Assembly (NCBI RefSeq): GCF_015461835.1
Contig: NZ_JACOPX010000025.1
Span: forward strand, 1-64,000
DNA length: 64,000 nucleotides
DNA from: Pseudomonas neuropathica
GTDB lineage: Bacteria; Pseudomonadota; Gammaproteobacteria; Pseudomonadales; Pseudomonadaceae
Direction of reading: 5' to 3'
Shown: positions 6,769 through 14,882 of the stretch, piece after piece
Numbering within the stretch: position 1 is the stretch's first letter
How the letters are laid out: each line of letters begins with the position of its first letter
The notes under the pieces: generated by a model
The model's database searches: none
Seen by the model: only the letters and a program-made list of their open reading frames with translations
What the model was told of the DNA's origin: nothing
Position numbers and translations under genes: made by a program

Positions 6769-7962
6769 TTACTTACAGACGCTGGCGATGGCTTCGGCCA
6801 GCAAGGCGAGGCGGGTGGCGTCGATGCCAGCGACGTTCGCCCGGCCCGAGCTGACCATGTACACGCTGTGATGCTCACGCAGTTGTTTCACGTGCTCCGG
6901 CGACAACCCGGTGTAAGAGAACATCCCGCGTTGTACGCCAATGTGTGCAAAACGCTCGCGCAGGCCATGCGGCTCCAGCGCTTCAACCAGGCCGCTGCGC
7001 AACTGCGCGATACGCAAACGCATGGCTTCCACTTCATCGGCCCAGCGGGCTTTCAGCTCGGGATCGGCGAGGATGTTCGCGACCACCGCAGCACCATGAT
7101 CTGGCGGTGTCGACCACAAATTGCGGGCGATGTTGGCCAGTTGGCTGCGGATGTCGATGAGCTTGTCGGCGGTTTTCGCGCAGACGATCAGCGCACCGGT
7201 GCGGTCGCGGTACAGGCCGAAGTTCTTCGAACAGGAACTGGTGATCAGCAGCTCGGGCACTTCTGTCGCGAACAAGCGGGTCGACCACGCATCCTGCTCC
7301 AGACCGTCGCCAAAGCCCTGGTAGGCAAAGTCGATCAGCGGCAGCAGATTGCGGCTGCGCACCACATCGAGCACGCGCTGCCAGTCGTCATGGCTCAAGT
7401 CAAAACCGGTCGGGTTGTGGCAGCACGCGTGCAGCAGCACCACATCACCGTTCGGCACTTGGTTGAGTACGGCGAGCATGGCGTCGACGTCGAGGCGGTT
7501 GTCGCTGCCCACGTACGGGTAGTGACTGACCTTGACCCCGGCCGCGGCGAAAATGGTTTCGTGGATCGGCCAGGTCGGGTTGCTCAGCCACACGCCTTTG
7601 CCCGGCAGGCACTGGGCGATGAAGTCTGCGGCCAGGCGCAGGGCGCCAGTGCCGCCTGGCGTCTGGGTGGCGCCGGCACGTTGTGCGGCGATCAGCTTCG
7701 AGTCGGCACCGAGCACCAACTCATTGATCACTTTGCCGAACAACGGGTTGCCGTGGCCGCCGATGTAGGTTTTGGTGTCCTGGCTTTCGACCAGCCGCGC
7801 CTCGGCGATTTTCACCGCCTCCGGGATTGGCGTCAGGCCTTGAGCGTCCTTGTAGACGCCAACGCCCAGGTCGAATTTTCGCGGGTTGCTGTCCTGCGCA
7901 TACGCCTCCATCAAACCGAGGATCGGGTCGCCGGGCACCCGGCCGATGGCGTCGAAATGCAT
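6769..7962 (-). CDS. phhC: Aromatic amino acid aminotransferase PhhC (TyrB-like)
   Basis: A 397-residue class I PLP aminotransferase that converts tyrosine or phenylalanine to its 2-oxo acid. The PLP lysine is K246 in SSCSKNFGLYRDR. The HACCHNPTG region and the C-terminal substrate-binding Arg (SSGRANVAG) are present. It is last in phhABC: its ATG shares one base with the phhB stop (TAATG), implying coupled translation. The pathway takes phenylalanine to tyrosine (PhhA), recycles the pterin (PhhB), then transaminates tyrosine toward homogentisate. A REP pair lies 12 bp after the stop. Confidence 0.92.
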   Translation of the reverse strand: MHFDAIGRVPGDPILGLMEAYAQDSNPRKFDLGVGVYKDAQGLTPIPEAVKIAEARLVESQDTKTYIGGHGNPLFGKVINELVLGADSKLIAAQRAGATQTPGGTGALRLAADFIAQCLPGKGVWLSNPTWPIHETIFAAAGVKVSHYPYVGSDNRLDVDAMLAVLNQVPNGDVVLLHACCHNPTGFDLSHDDWQRVLDVVRSRNLLPLIDFAYQGFGDGLEQDAWSTRLFATEVPELLITSSCSKNFGLYRDRTGALIVCAKTADKLIDIRSQLANIARNLWSTPPDHGAAVVANILADPELKARWADEVEAMRLRIAQLRSGLVEALEPHGLRERFAHIGVQRGMFSYTGLSPEHVKQLREHHSVYMVSSGRANVAGIDATRLALLAEAIASVCK

Positions 7963-8318
7963 TACTTGCGTCCTTCTGCGGTCTTGGCCACTTCGTCAGT
8001 GCGCGCAGCCATGATGAAGTCGTTGCGGTGCAGGCCTTTGATCGAATGGCTCCACCAGGTCACAGTGACTTTGCCCCATTCGGTCAGCAGGCCCGGGTGA
8101 TGACCTTCGGCCTCGGAAATCTCGCCGACAGCGTTGGTGAACGCCAGGGCGTGCTTGAAATTCTTGAACAGGAAAACTTTCTCCAGTTGCATGATGCTGT
8201 CGCGGACTTCGATGTTCCAGTCAGGGATCTGCTTGATAAGGATCGGCAGTTCTTCGTCGCTGACTTGTGGCGCATCGGCGCGGCAGGCTTCGCAGTGGGC
8301 TTGGTTCAAAGTGGACAT
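7962..8318 (-). CDS. phhB: Pterin-4a-carbinolamine dehydratase PhhB
   Basis: A 118-residue protein that dehydrates 4a-hydroxytetrahydropterin formed by phenylalanine hydroxylase, allowing cofactor recycling. The family signature EGHHPGLL (H73, H74) and the following [14 protein letters not shown] (H91) are intact. An AGGAA ribosome site precedes the ATG. It lies 117 bp after phhA and overlaps phhC by one base. Confidence 0.95.
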
Positions 8319-8435
8319 GGTGTATTCCTGAAATCGAGTGTGTTTTTTTTATAAAGGCTTCTGAGTCGTCAATGCCGTCACGCTAAACCAAAGTGGCGGC
8401 GACTGACAGGCTCAATTGTCAGCAAAAGTCGCGGT

Positions 8436-9227
8436 TCACGCGGCTTTCGGTTTCGGCGGAAATTTCGGTGCGTGCAGACCCAACTGCATGCCTTGGCGAA
8501 CCATGGCCATGATGTCTTCATGGGCCACGTCGAACAGACGCTTGAGGTTCGGCAGGACAAAGTACAGCGGTTGCAGGATGTCGATGCGATAGGGCGTGCG
8601 CATGGCTTCGAGCGGGTCGAACGTCTGATGCTCAGGTTCGTCCGACAGCGAATAAACGGTTTCTTTTGGCGAGGACAGGATGCCGCCACCGTAAATGCGT
8701 TTGCCTTGCGGGGTGTCGACCAGGCCGAACTCGATGGTCATCCAGTACAGGCGCGCCAGATAAACACGTTCTTCCTTGGTGGCCTGCAAACCGAGTTTGC
8801 CGTAGGTGTGGGTGAATTCGGCGAACCACGGGTTGGTCAGCAGCGGGCAGTGACCAAAGATCTCGTGAAAAATGTCCGGCTCTTGCAGGTAGTCGAGTTC
8901 TTCGCGGGTGCGAATAAATGTCGCCACAGGAAACTGCTTGCTGGCCAGCAATTCAAAAAAGGTCTGGAAGGGGATCAGTGCCGGCACGCGGGCGACCTGC
9001 CAACCGGTGGTCTCGCCGAGCACCTTGTTGATCTCACCGAGTTGCGGAATGCGGTCGTGGGGCAGACCGAGTTTTTCGATACCGTCCAGGTACTCCTGGC
9101 AGGCACGCCCTTCAATCACTTTCAGTTGGCGAGTGATCAGCGTGTTCCACACCGCATGTTCTTCGGCGGGGTAGTCGATAAAACCTTGCGCATCGGGCTC
9201 GCGGGCCACGTATTGCGTCTGCTTCAT
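8436..9227 (-). CDS. phhA: Phenylalanine 4-monooxygenase PhhA
   Basis: A 263-residue iron- and tetrahydropterin-dependent hydroxylase that makes tyrosine from phenylalanine. The iron ligands H121 and H126 (DIFHEIFGHCPLL) and E166 (TIEFGLV) are present. Length matches the bacterial single-domain form, which lacks the animal regulatory domain. The ATG has AGGAGA upstream. It is the first gene of phhABC, divergent from its probable activator phhR. Confidence 0.96.
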   Translation of the reverse strand: MKQTQYVAREPDAQGFIDYPAEEHAVWNTLITRQLKVIEGRACQEYLDGIEKLGLPHDRIPQLGEINKVLGETTGWQVARVPALIPFQTFFELLASKQFPVATFIRTREELDYLQEPDIFHEIFGHCPLLTNPWFAEFTHTYGKLGLQATKEERVYLARLYWMTIEFGLVDTPQGKRIYGGGILSSPKETVYSLSDEPEHQTFDPLEAMRTPYRIDILQPLYFVLPNLKRLFDVAHEDIMAMVRQGMQLGLHAPKFPPKPKAA

Positions 9228-9600
9228 ACTGCTCTCCTGCTAGGGGAATTCGTTCTTGTTATGTCCAGCGATGGATTCAGAATTACCTGAGAGCGATGGG
9301 GTTTGCAGCAGGTTGATCGCGATGCGTGTAGGAAGAATCGCCGGAAATCGTAAAATAATCGTTACGCTTTGGCGGATATATCGCATTTACGGTGATTCGC
9401 GGGTTTGAAAAGGCCGATGGCTGTCACATAATCTTGACAACTATCTGCGTGCCACCATAGAAAAGTCTGGCGCGGTCCCCTGTAGGAGTGAGCCTGCTCG
9501 CGATAGCGGTGTATCAGTCAGCATCAATATCAACTGACCCAAAGCCATCGCGAGCAGGCTCACTCCTACAGGTTTCTCATCGTTTATTCGGGCGATTTAT
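9228..9600. promoter_or_regulatory. phhA-phhR divergent control region
   Basis: About 370 bp between divergent starts. It contains a TyrR/PhhR-type box (CGTAAA-N6-GTTACG at 9349-9366, 122-139 bp upstream of phhA) and a family-1 REP pair (9479-9572) nearest phhR. A GG-N10-GT match on the minus strand near 9435-9460 resembles a sigma-54 site but has the wrong -12 base pair. No further gene is seen. Confidence 0.55.
9479..9572. repeat. REP pair, family 1 (inverted)
   Basis: Inverted copies of the core GAGTGAGCCTGCTCGCGA lie at 9479-9511 and about 9545-9572 in the phhA-phhR gap. They match the pair at 6665-6756 almost base for base, so the phh operon is bracketed by the same element. Confidence 0.85.
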
Positions 9601-11163
9601 ATGCGTATCAAAGTCCACTGCCAGAACCGCATCGGCATCCTGCGCGACATTCTCAACCTGCTGGTGGCCTACGGGATCAACGTGGCGCGCGGTGAGGTCG
9701 GCGGTGAGCATGGCAACGCGATCTATCTGCATTGCCCGAACCTGATCAACATCCAGTTCCAGGCGTTGCGCCCGAAATTCGAGGCGATCGCCGGGGTGTT
9801 TGGCGTCAAGCGGGTTGGGCTGATGCCCAGCGAGCGGCGGCACATGGAATTGAATGCGCTGCTCGGCGCGCTGGAGTTTCCGGTGCTGTCGATCGACATG
9901 GGCGGCTCGATCGTCGCGGCCAACCGCGCGGCGGCGCAGTTGCTCGGTGTGCGGGTCGATGAGGTACCGGGCATTCCGCTGTCGCGCTACGCCGAAGATT
10001 TCGACCTGCCGGAACTGGTGCGCGCGAATAAATCGCGAATCAACGGCATGCGGGTCAAGGTCAAGGGCGACATCTTTCTAGCCGATATCGCGCCGCTGCA
10101 ATCGGAGCACGACGACAGCGAGGCCATGGCCGGTGCGGTGTTGACCTTGCACCGCGCCGATCGCGTAGGCGAGCGCATCTACAACGTGCGCAAGCAGGAA
10201 CTGCGTGGTTTCGACAGCATCTTCCAGAGCTCGAAAGTGATGGCCGCCGTGGTGCGTGAAGCGCGGCGTATGGCGCCGCTCGACGCTCCGCTATTAATTG
10301 AGGGCGAAACCGGTACCGGCAAGGAATTGCTTGCGCGCGCCTGTCACCTCGCCAGTCCGCGGGGGCAGTCGCCGTTGATGGCGCTCAACTGCGCAGGCCT
10401 GCCGGAGTCGATGGCCGAGACAGAGTTGTTCGGTTACGGCCCGGGCGCGTTCGAAGGTGCACGCGCCGAAGGCAAGCTCGGGCTGCTGGAATTGACGGCG
10501 GGCGGCACGCTGTTTCTTGACGGTGTCGGTGAGATGAGCCCGCGTCTTCAAGTGAAGTTGCTGCGCTTTTTGCAGGACGGTTGCTTCCGCCGGGTCGGCA
10601 GTGATGAAGAGGTTTATCTGGATGTGCGGGTCATCTGTGCGACGCAGGTCGACTTGTCGGAGCTGTGCGCGCGCGGCGAGTTTCGCCAGGATCTGTACCA
10701 CCGCTTGAACGTGCTCTCGCTGCACATTCCGCCGCTGCGTGAATGCCTCGACGGACTGACGCCGCTGGTCGAGCACTTTCTCGATCAGGCCAGTCGGCAG
10801 ATCGGTTGCACACTGCCGAAACTGGCACCGGCGGCGATGGATCGCCTCAGTCATTACCACTGGCCGGGCAACGTGCGGCAACTGGAGAACGTTTTGTTCC
10901 AGGCAGTTTCGCTGTGCGATGGCGGCACGGTGAAGGCCGAACATATTCGTCTGCCGGATTACGGCGTGCGTCAGCCGCTTGGCGATTTTTCGCTGGAAGG
11001 TGGCCTGGACGAAATTGTCGGGCGCTTCGAGAAAGCGGTGCTGGAGCGGCTGTATTCCGAGCATCCGAGCAGTCGACAGTTGGGCAAGCGGCTAGGGGTT
11101 TCGCACACCACCATTGCCAACAAACTGCGTGAGTATGAAGTCGGCAAAGATCCCGAAGCTTAA
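9601..11163 (+). CDS. phhR: PhhR, TyrR-family enhancer-binding activator of aromatic amino acid catabolism
   Basis: A 520-residue regulator with an ACT domain (about 1-75, amino acid sensing), a PAS domain (about 80-190), an AAA+ domain (about 205-430, Walker A GETGTGKE at 235-242) and a C-terminal helix-turn-helix (about 470-515). The sigma-54 contact loop, normally GAFTGA, reads GAFEGA at 282-287. TyrR-like proteins often have degenerate loops and can work with sigma-70 RNA polymerase, so sigma-54 dependence is doubtful. Orientation opposite phhA and the TyrR-type box between them support direct control of phhABC. Confidence 0.92.
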   Translation: MRIKVHCQNRIGILRDILNLLVAYGINVARGEVGGEHGNAIYLHCPNLINIQFQALRPKFEAIAGVFGVKRVGLMPSERRHMELNALLGALEFPVLSIDMGGSIVAANRAAAQLLGVRVDEVPGIPLSRYAEDFDLPELVRANKSRINGMRVKVKGDIFLADIAPLQSEHDDSEAMAGAVLTLHRADRVGERIYNVRKQELRGFDSIFQSSKVMAAVVREARRMAPLDAPLLIEGETGTGKELLARACHLASPRGQSPLMALNCAGLPESMAETELFGYGPGAFEGARAEGKLGLLELTAGGTLFLDGVGEMSPRLQVKLLRFLQDGCFRRVGSDEEVYLDVRVICATQVDLSELCARGEFRQDLYHRLNVLSLHIPPLRECLDGLTPLVEHFLDQASRQIGCTLPKLAPAAMDRLSHYHWPGNVRQLENVLFQAVSLCDGGTVKAEHIRLPDYGVRQPLGDFSLEGGLDEIVGRFEKAVLERLYSEHPSSRQLGKRLGVSHTTIANKLREYEVGKDPEA

Positions 11164-11249
11164 GATCAAAAGATCGCAGCCTTCGGCAGCTCCTACAGGA
11201 ATACGCATTTCAAATGTAGGAGCTGCGGCACGCTGCGATCTTTTGATCT
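11164..11249. repeat. REP pair, family 2 (inverted), downstream of phhR
   Basis: Inverted arms with core AAAAGATCGCAGC...GCTGCGATCTTTT are separated by a short spacer containing CTCCTACAGG and TGTAGGAG. The repeat starts right after the phhR stop. It is the same family as the element at 56454-56530 and differs from family 1. Confidence 0.85.
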
Positions 11250-11362
11250 TTTGCCGCCAAGCGGCATAACACCGCCGGTTTTTCGACTTCGATACATTTC
11301 AAATTCCCCCGCAACATCCCCCAAGTCCTTTGTTTACCGGGCCTTTGTGCGCCAGAAAAAAG

Positions 11363-11380
11363 TTGGTCTGCAAATTGCTT
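11363..11380 (+). promoter_or_regulatory. Sigma-54-type promoter of the flgF operon
   Basis: TTGGTCTGCAAATTGCTT has GG at 11365-11366 and GC at 11377-11378, exactly ten bases between them, and a TTGC -12 element. Transcription would start near 11390, about 45 bp before flgF. RpoN/FleQ control of this operon is consistent with the Pseudomonas flagellar hierarchy. Confidence 0.7.
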
Positions 11381-11435
11381 ATGGCTCAGCAGTACAGCGG
11401 TGGGCGGCAAACGTCCGGCATGCAGAGGAAAGAGT

Positions 11436-12176
11436 GTGGACAAGTACCTTTATGTGGCAATGACCGGCGCCAGCCAGAACGCACTGGCGCAGAAGGCTCA
11501 TGCCAACAACCTGGCGAACATCTCCACCAACGGTTTTCAGCGCGACCTGGAGCAGGCGCGTTCGATGCCGGTATTCGGTGACAGCTTTCCGGCGCGTGCG
11601 TTTGCCATGAGCGAACGGCCCGCCACCGACTTCACTCCGGGCTCGCTGGTGCAGACCGGTCGTGACCTCGACGTTGCGGTCACCGGCAATGGCTGGATCG
11701 CGGTGCAGAACCCGAATGGCGGTGAAAGCTACGTGCGCACCGGCAGCCTCAACGTCGACGCCCTCGGCGTATTGCGCGCCGGCAACGGGATGCCGGTGAT
11801 GGGCAATGGCGGTCCGATCGCCGTGCCGCCCGAGCAGCAGATCGAAGTCGGTGAAGACGGCACCATCAGTATTCGTGCGATGGGCGAAGGCCCGCGCGTC
11901 ATGGCGGAGGTCGACCGGATCAAACTGGTCAACCCGGACATCAAGAACATGAACAAGGGCCTCGACGGCTCGATCTACACCAAGGACGGCCAGCCTGCGC
12001 CGGCCGATGCCAACGTCAAACTGGTGTCGGGTTTCCTTGAATCGAGCAACGTCAACGCCGTTGAAGAGATGACCTCGGTGCTGGCCCTGGCCAAGCAGTT
12101 CGAGTTGCACGTCAAGATGATGAACACCGCCAAAGACGACGACCAGGCCATGGCTCGGGTCTTGCAGATCAGCTAA
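11436..12176 (+). CDS. flgF: Flagellar proximal rod protein FlgF
   Basis: A 246-residue rod protein of the hook-basal body family, exported by the flagellar type III system. The N-terminal rod signature (AMTGASQNALAQKAHANNLAN) and the C-terminal helix (VEEMTSVLALAKQFELHVKM) are conserved. The start is a GTG at 11436 preceded by AGAGGAAAG. It is the first gene of flgFGHIJKL, just downstream of the sigma-54-type promoter. Confidence 0.95.
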   Translation: MDKYLYVAMTGASQNALAQKAHANNLANISTNGFQRDLEQARSMPVFGDSFPARAFAMSERPATDFTPGSLVQTGRDLDVAVTGNGWIAVQNPNGGESYVRTGSLNVDALGVLRAGNGMPVMGNGGPIAVPPEQQIEVGEDGTISIRAMGEGPRVMAEVDRIKLVNPDIKNMNKGLDGSIYTKDGQPAPADANVKLVSGFLESSNVNAVEEMTSVLALAKQFELHVKMMNTAKDDDQAMARVLQIS

Positions 12177-12221
12177 TTATCAGAACGTCGCGCCGAAAAA
12201 CAGGCGCACGAGGAGAATCGA

Positions 12222-13007
12222 ATGCTTCCGGCTCTATGGGTTGCCAAAACCGGTCTGTCCGCCCAGGACACCAACCTGACCACCATTTCCAACAACCTGG
12301 CGAACGTGTCGACCACGGGTTTCAAACGTGATCGCGCCGAGTTCCAGGACCTGCTCTATCAGATCAAGCGCCAGCCAGGCGCTCAGTCGACCCAGGACAG
12401 CGAACTGCCGTCGGGTCTGCAACTGGGTACCGGTGTGCGCATCGTCGGCACCCAGAAAAATTTCACCGCCGGCAGCCTGCAAACCACCGAGCAGCCGCTG
12501 GACATGGCCATCGACGGTCGCGGTTTCTTCCAGATCCTGCAGCCGGACGGCACCACCTCCTACACCCGTGACGGTACCTTCCACCTCGATTCCAATGGCC
12601 AGATCGTCAACGCCAGCGGTTTCGCTCTGGAACCGGCCATCGTCATTCCGAACGATGCCCAGACCTTCACCGTCGGCCGTGACGGCACCGTGTCCATCAC
12701 TGTCGCTGGCAACGCCGCGTCTCAGGTGATCGGCAACCTGCAAACCGCCGATTTCATCAACCCGGCCGGTCTGCAGGCCGTGGGTAACAACCTGTTCCTG
12801 GAAACTGCCGCTTCCGGCGCGCCGCAAGTCGGCACCCCGGGTCTGGCCGGTTTCGGTACCACCCTGCAGAACACCCTGGAAACCTCCAACGTCAGCACCG
12901 TGGAAGAGATGGTCAACATGATCACCACTCAGCGCGCTTACGAGATGAACTCCAAGGTGATCTCCACCGCTGACCAGATGCTCTCGTTCGTAACGCAGAA
13001 TCTGTAA
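12222..13007 (+). CDS. flgG: Flagellar distal rod protein FlgG
   Basis: A 261-residue protein, the usual FlgG length, forming the distal rod that passes through the P and L rings. The N-terminal SNNLANVSTTGFKRDRAEFQ and the C-terminal VEEMVNMITTQRAYEMNSK signatures are typical. An AGGAGAATCGA ribosome site precedes the ATG. The coding sequence is unusually rich in C-ending codons, consistent with high expression. Confidence 0.97.
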   Translation: MLPALWVAKTGLSAQDTNLTTISNNLANVSTTGFKRDRAEFQDLLYQIKRQPGAQSTQDSELPSGLQLGTGVRIVGTQKNFTAGSLQTTEQPLDMAIDGRGFFQILQPDGTTSYTRDGTFHLDSNGQIVNASGFALEPAIVIPNDAQTFTVGRDGTVSITVAGNAASQVIGNLQTADFINPAGLQAVGNNLFLETAASGAPQVGTPGLAGFGTTLQNTLETSNVSTVEEMVNMITTQRAYEMNSKVISTADQMLSFVTQNL

Positions 13008-13059
13008 TCAAGTCTATGAGGCGGCCATGAGGTCGCCTGCAACACCGTGAGGTAGGGTC

Positions 13060-13755
13060 ATGAATCGCTTTGTATCTGTTCTGGCATTGAGTGGGGTCGT
13101 CTCGCTCGCGGGCTGCGTCGCTCCGACGCCCAAGCCCAATGACCCTTACTACGCCCCGGTGTTGCCGCGCACGCCGTTGCCGGCTGCCGCCAATAACGGC
13201 TCGATCTATCAGGCCGGCTTCGAGCAGAACCTGTACAGCGACCGTAAGGCTTTCCGGGTCGGTGACATCATCACCATCACCCTGAACGAGCGCACGCAGG
13301 CGAGCAAGAACGCCAACTCGCAGATGGACAAGAACAGCGATAACAAGGTCGGTCTGACCTCGTTGTTCGGCTCCAGCCTGACCACCAACAACCCGATCGG
13401 CGGCAACGACCTCAGTCTGAACGCCGGCTACAGCGCCGACCGCTCGACCAAGGGCGACGCCAAGTCCGGGCAGAGCAACAGCCTGACCGGTTCGATCACC
13501 GTGACCGTGGCTGACGTGCTGCCCAACGGCATCATCGCCGTGCGGGGTGAGAAGTGGCTGACGCTGAACACCGGTGACGAGCTGGTACGCATCGCCGGTC
13601 TGGTGCGCGCCGATGACATCGCCACGGACAACACCGTGTCGTCGACCCGGGTCGCCGATGCACGCATCACCTACTCGGGTACCGGCGCGTTTGCCGATAC
13701 GAGTCAGCCAGGCTGGTTCGACCGTTTCTTCCTCAGCCCGCTGTTCCCTTTCTAG
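13060..13755 (+). CDS. flgH: Flagellar L-ring lipoprotein FlgH
   Basis: A 231-residue outer-membrane lipoprotein that forms the L ring around the rod. A signal peptide ends in the lipobox LAGC with Cys19 as the acylated residue. The conserved ITITLNERTQASKNANSQ stretch follows near residue 70. The stop codon abuts the GTG start of flgI. Confidence 0.96.
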   Translation: MNRFVSVLALSGVVSLAGCVAPTPKPNDPYYAPVLPRTPLPAAANNGSIYQAGFEQNLYSDRKAFRVGDIITITLNERTQASKNANSQMDKNSDNKVGLTSLFGSSLTTNNPIGGNDLSLNAGYSADRSTKGDAKSGQSNSLTGSITVTVADVLPNGIIAVRGEKWLTLNTGDELVRIAGLVRADDIATDNTVSSTRVADARITYSGTGAFADTSQPGWFDRFFLSPLFPF

Positions 13756-14871
13756 GTGGCTACGTTGAATCTGAAAAGCTTCATGCTGGCGGCGACCCTG
13801 ATGTCCGCCGCTTTTGGTGCCCACGCCGAGCGGTTGAAAGACATCGCCAGCATTTCCGGCGTGCGCTCCAACCAGTTGATCGGTTACGGCCTGGTGGTCG
13901 GGCTTAACGGCACCGGCGACCAGACGACGCAAACCCCGTTCACCCTGCAGACCTTCAACAACATGCTCTCGCAGTTCGGCATCAAGGTGCCGCCGGGATC
14001 GGGCAACGTGCAGTTGAAAAACGTCGCGGCGGTATCGATCAGTGCCGACTTGCCGGCGTTCGCCAAACCGGGTCAGCAGGTCGACATTACCGTGTCCTCG
14101 ATCGGTAACTCCAAGAGCCTGCGCGGCGGCACCTTGTTGCTGACCCCGCTCAAGGGTATCGACGGCAATGTCTACGCGGTAGCTCAGGGCAACCTTGTCG
14201 TCGGCGGTTTCGACGCCGAAGGCCGTGACGGATCGAAGATCACCGTCAACGTTCCGTCGGCCGGCCGTATCCCGGGCGGTGCCTCGGTGGAACGTTCGGT
14301 GCCGAGCGGTTTCAACCAGGGCAACAGCCTGACGCTGAACCTCAACCGTTCCGACTTCACCACGGCCAAACGTATCGTCGACAAGATCAACGACATGCTC
14401 GGCCCTGGCGTTGCGCAAGCTATCGACGGCGGTTCGATCCGTGTCACTGCGCCGCTCGATCCGAGCCAGCGCGTCGACTACCTGTCGATCCTGGAAAACC
14501 TCGAAGTCGACCCGGGTCAGGCGGTGGCGAAAGTCATTATCAACTCGCGTACCGGCACCATCGTCATCGGCCAGAACGTGAAAGTGTCGCCAGCCGCCGT
14601 GACCCACGGCAGCCTGACCGTGACCATCACCGAAGACCCGATTGTCAGCCAGCCCGGCCCGCTGTCCAACGGCCAGACCGCTGTTGTGCCGCGCTCGCGG
14701 ATGAATGCCGAGCAGGAAGCCAAACCGATGTTCAAGTTCGGCCCTGGCACCACCCTCGACGAAATCGTCCGTGCGGTGAACCAGGTCGGCGCGGCACCGG
14801 GTGACTTGATGGCCATCCTTGAAGCACTGAAGCAGGCCGGCGCGTTGCAAGCCGACCTGATCGTGATCTGA
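13756..14871 (+). CDS. flgI: Flagellar P-ring protein FlgI
   Basis: A 371-residue periplasmic protein forming the P ring in the peptidoglycan layer. A Sec signal peptide ends near GAHA-ERLKD (about residue 24). The family hallmark NQLIGYGLVVGLNGTGDQT follows. The chosen GTG begins at the base after the flgH stop; TTG at 13765 is an alternative. No ribosome site stands out, which fits coupled translation with flgH. Confidence 0.95.
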   Translation: MATLNLKSFMLAATLMSAAFGAHAERLKDIASISGVRSNQLIGYGLVVGLNGTGDQTTQTPFTLQTFNNMLSQFGIKVPPGSGNVQLKNVAAVSISADLPAFAKPGQQVDITVSSIGNSKSLRGGTLLLTPLKGIDGNVYAVAQGNLVVGGFDAEGRDGSKITVNVPSAGRIPGGASVERSVPSGFNQGNSLTLNLNRSDFTTAKRIVDKINDMLGPGVAQAIDGGSIRVTAPLDPSQRVDYLSILENLEVDPGQAVAKVIINSRTGTIVIGQNVKVSPAAVTHGSLTVTITEDPIVSQPGPLSNGQTAVVPRSRMNAEQEAKPMFKFGPGTTLDEIVRAVNQVGAAPGDLMAILEALKQAGALQADLIVI

Positions 14872-14882
14872 GGCCGACCATC

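Noticed and set aside
12922..14850. 642-codon open frame on the minus strand opposite flgH-flgI
   Set aside because: It is a high-GC shadow of strongly conserved flagellar genes. Its composition is His/Arg/Gly-rich and it lacks a ribosome site. The same holds for the long minus-strand frames at 14517-16136, 16299-18272, 18232-19770, 21244-23409, 31766-33271, 50625-52919 and 54504-56606.
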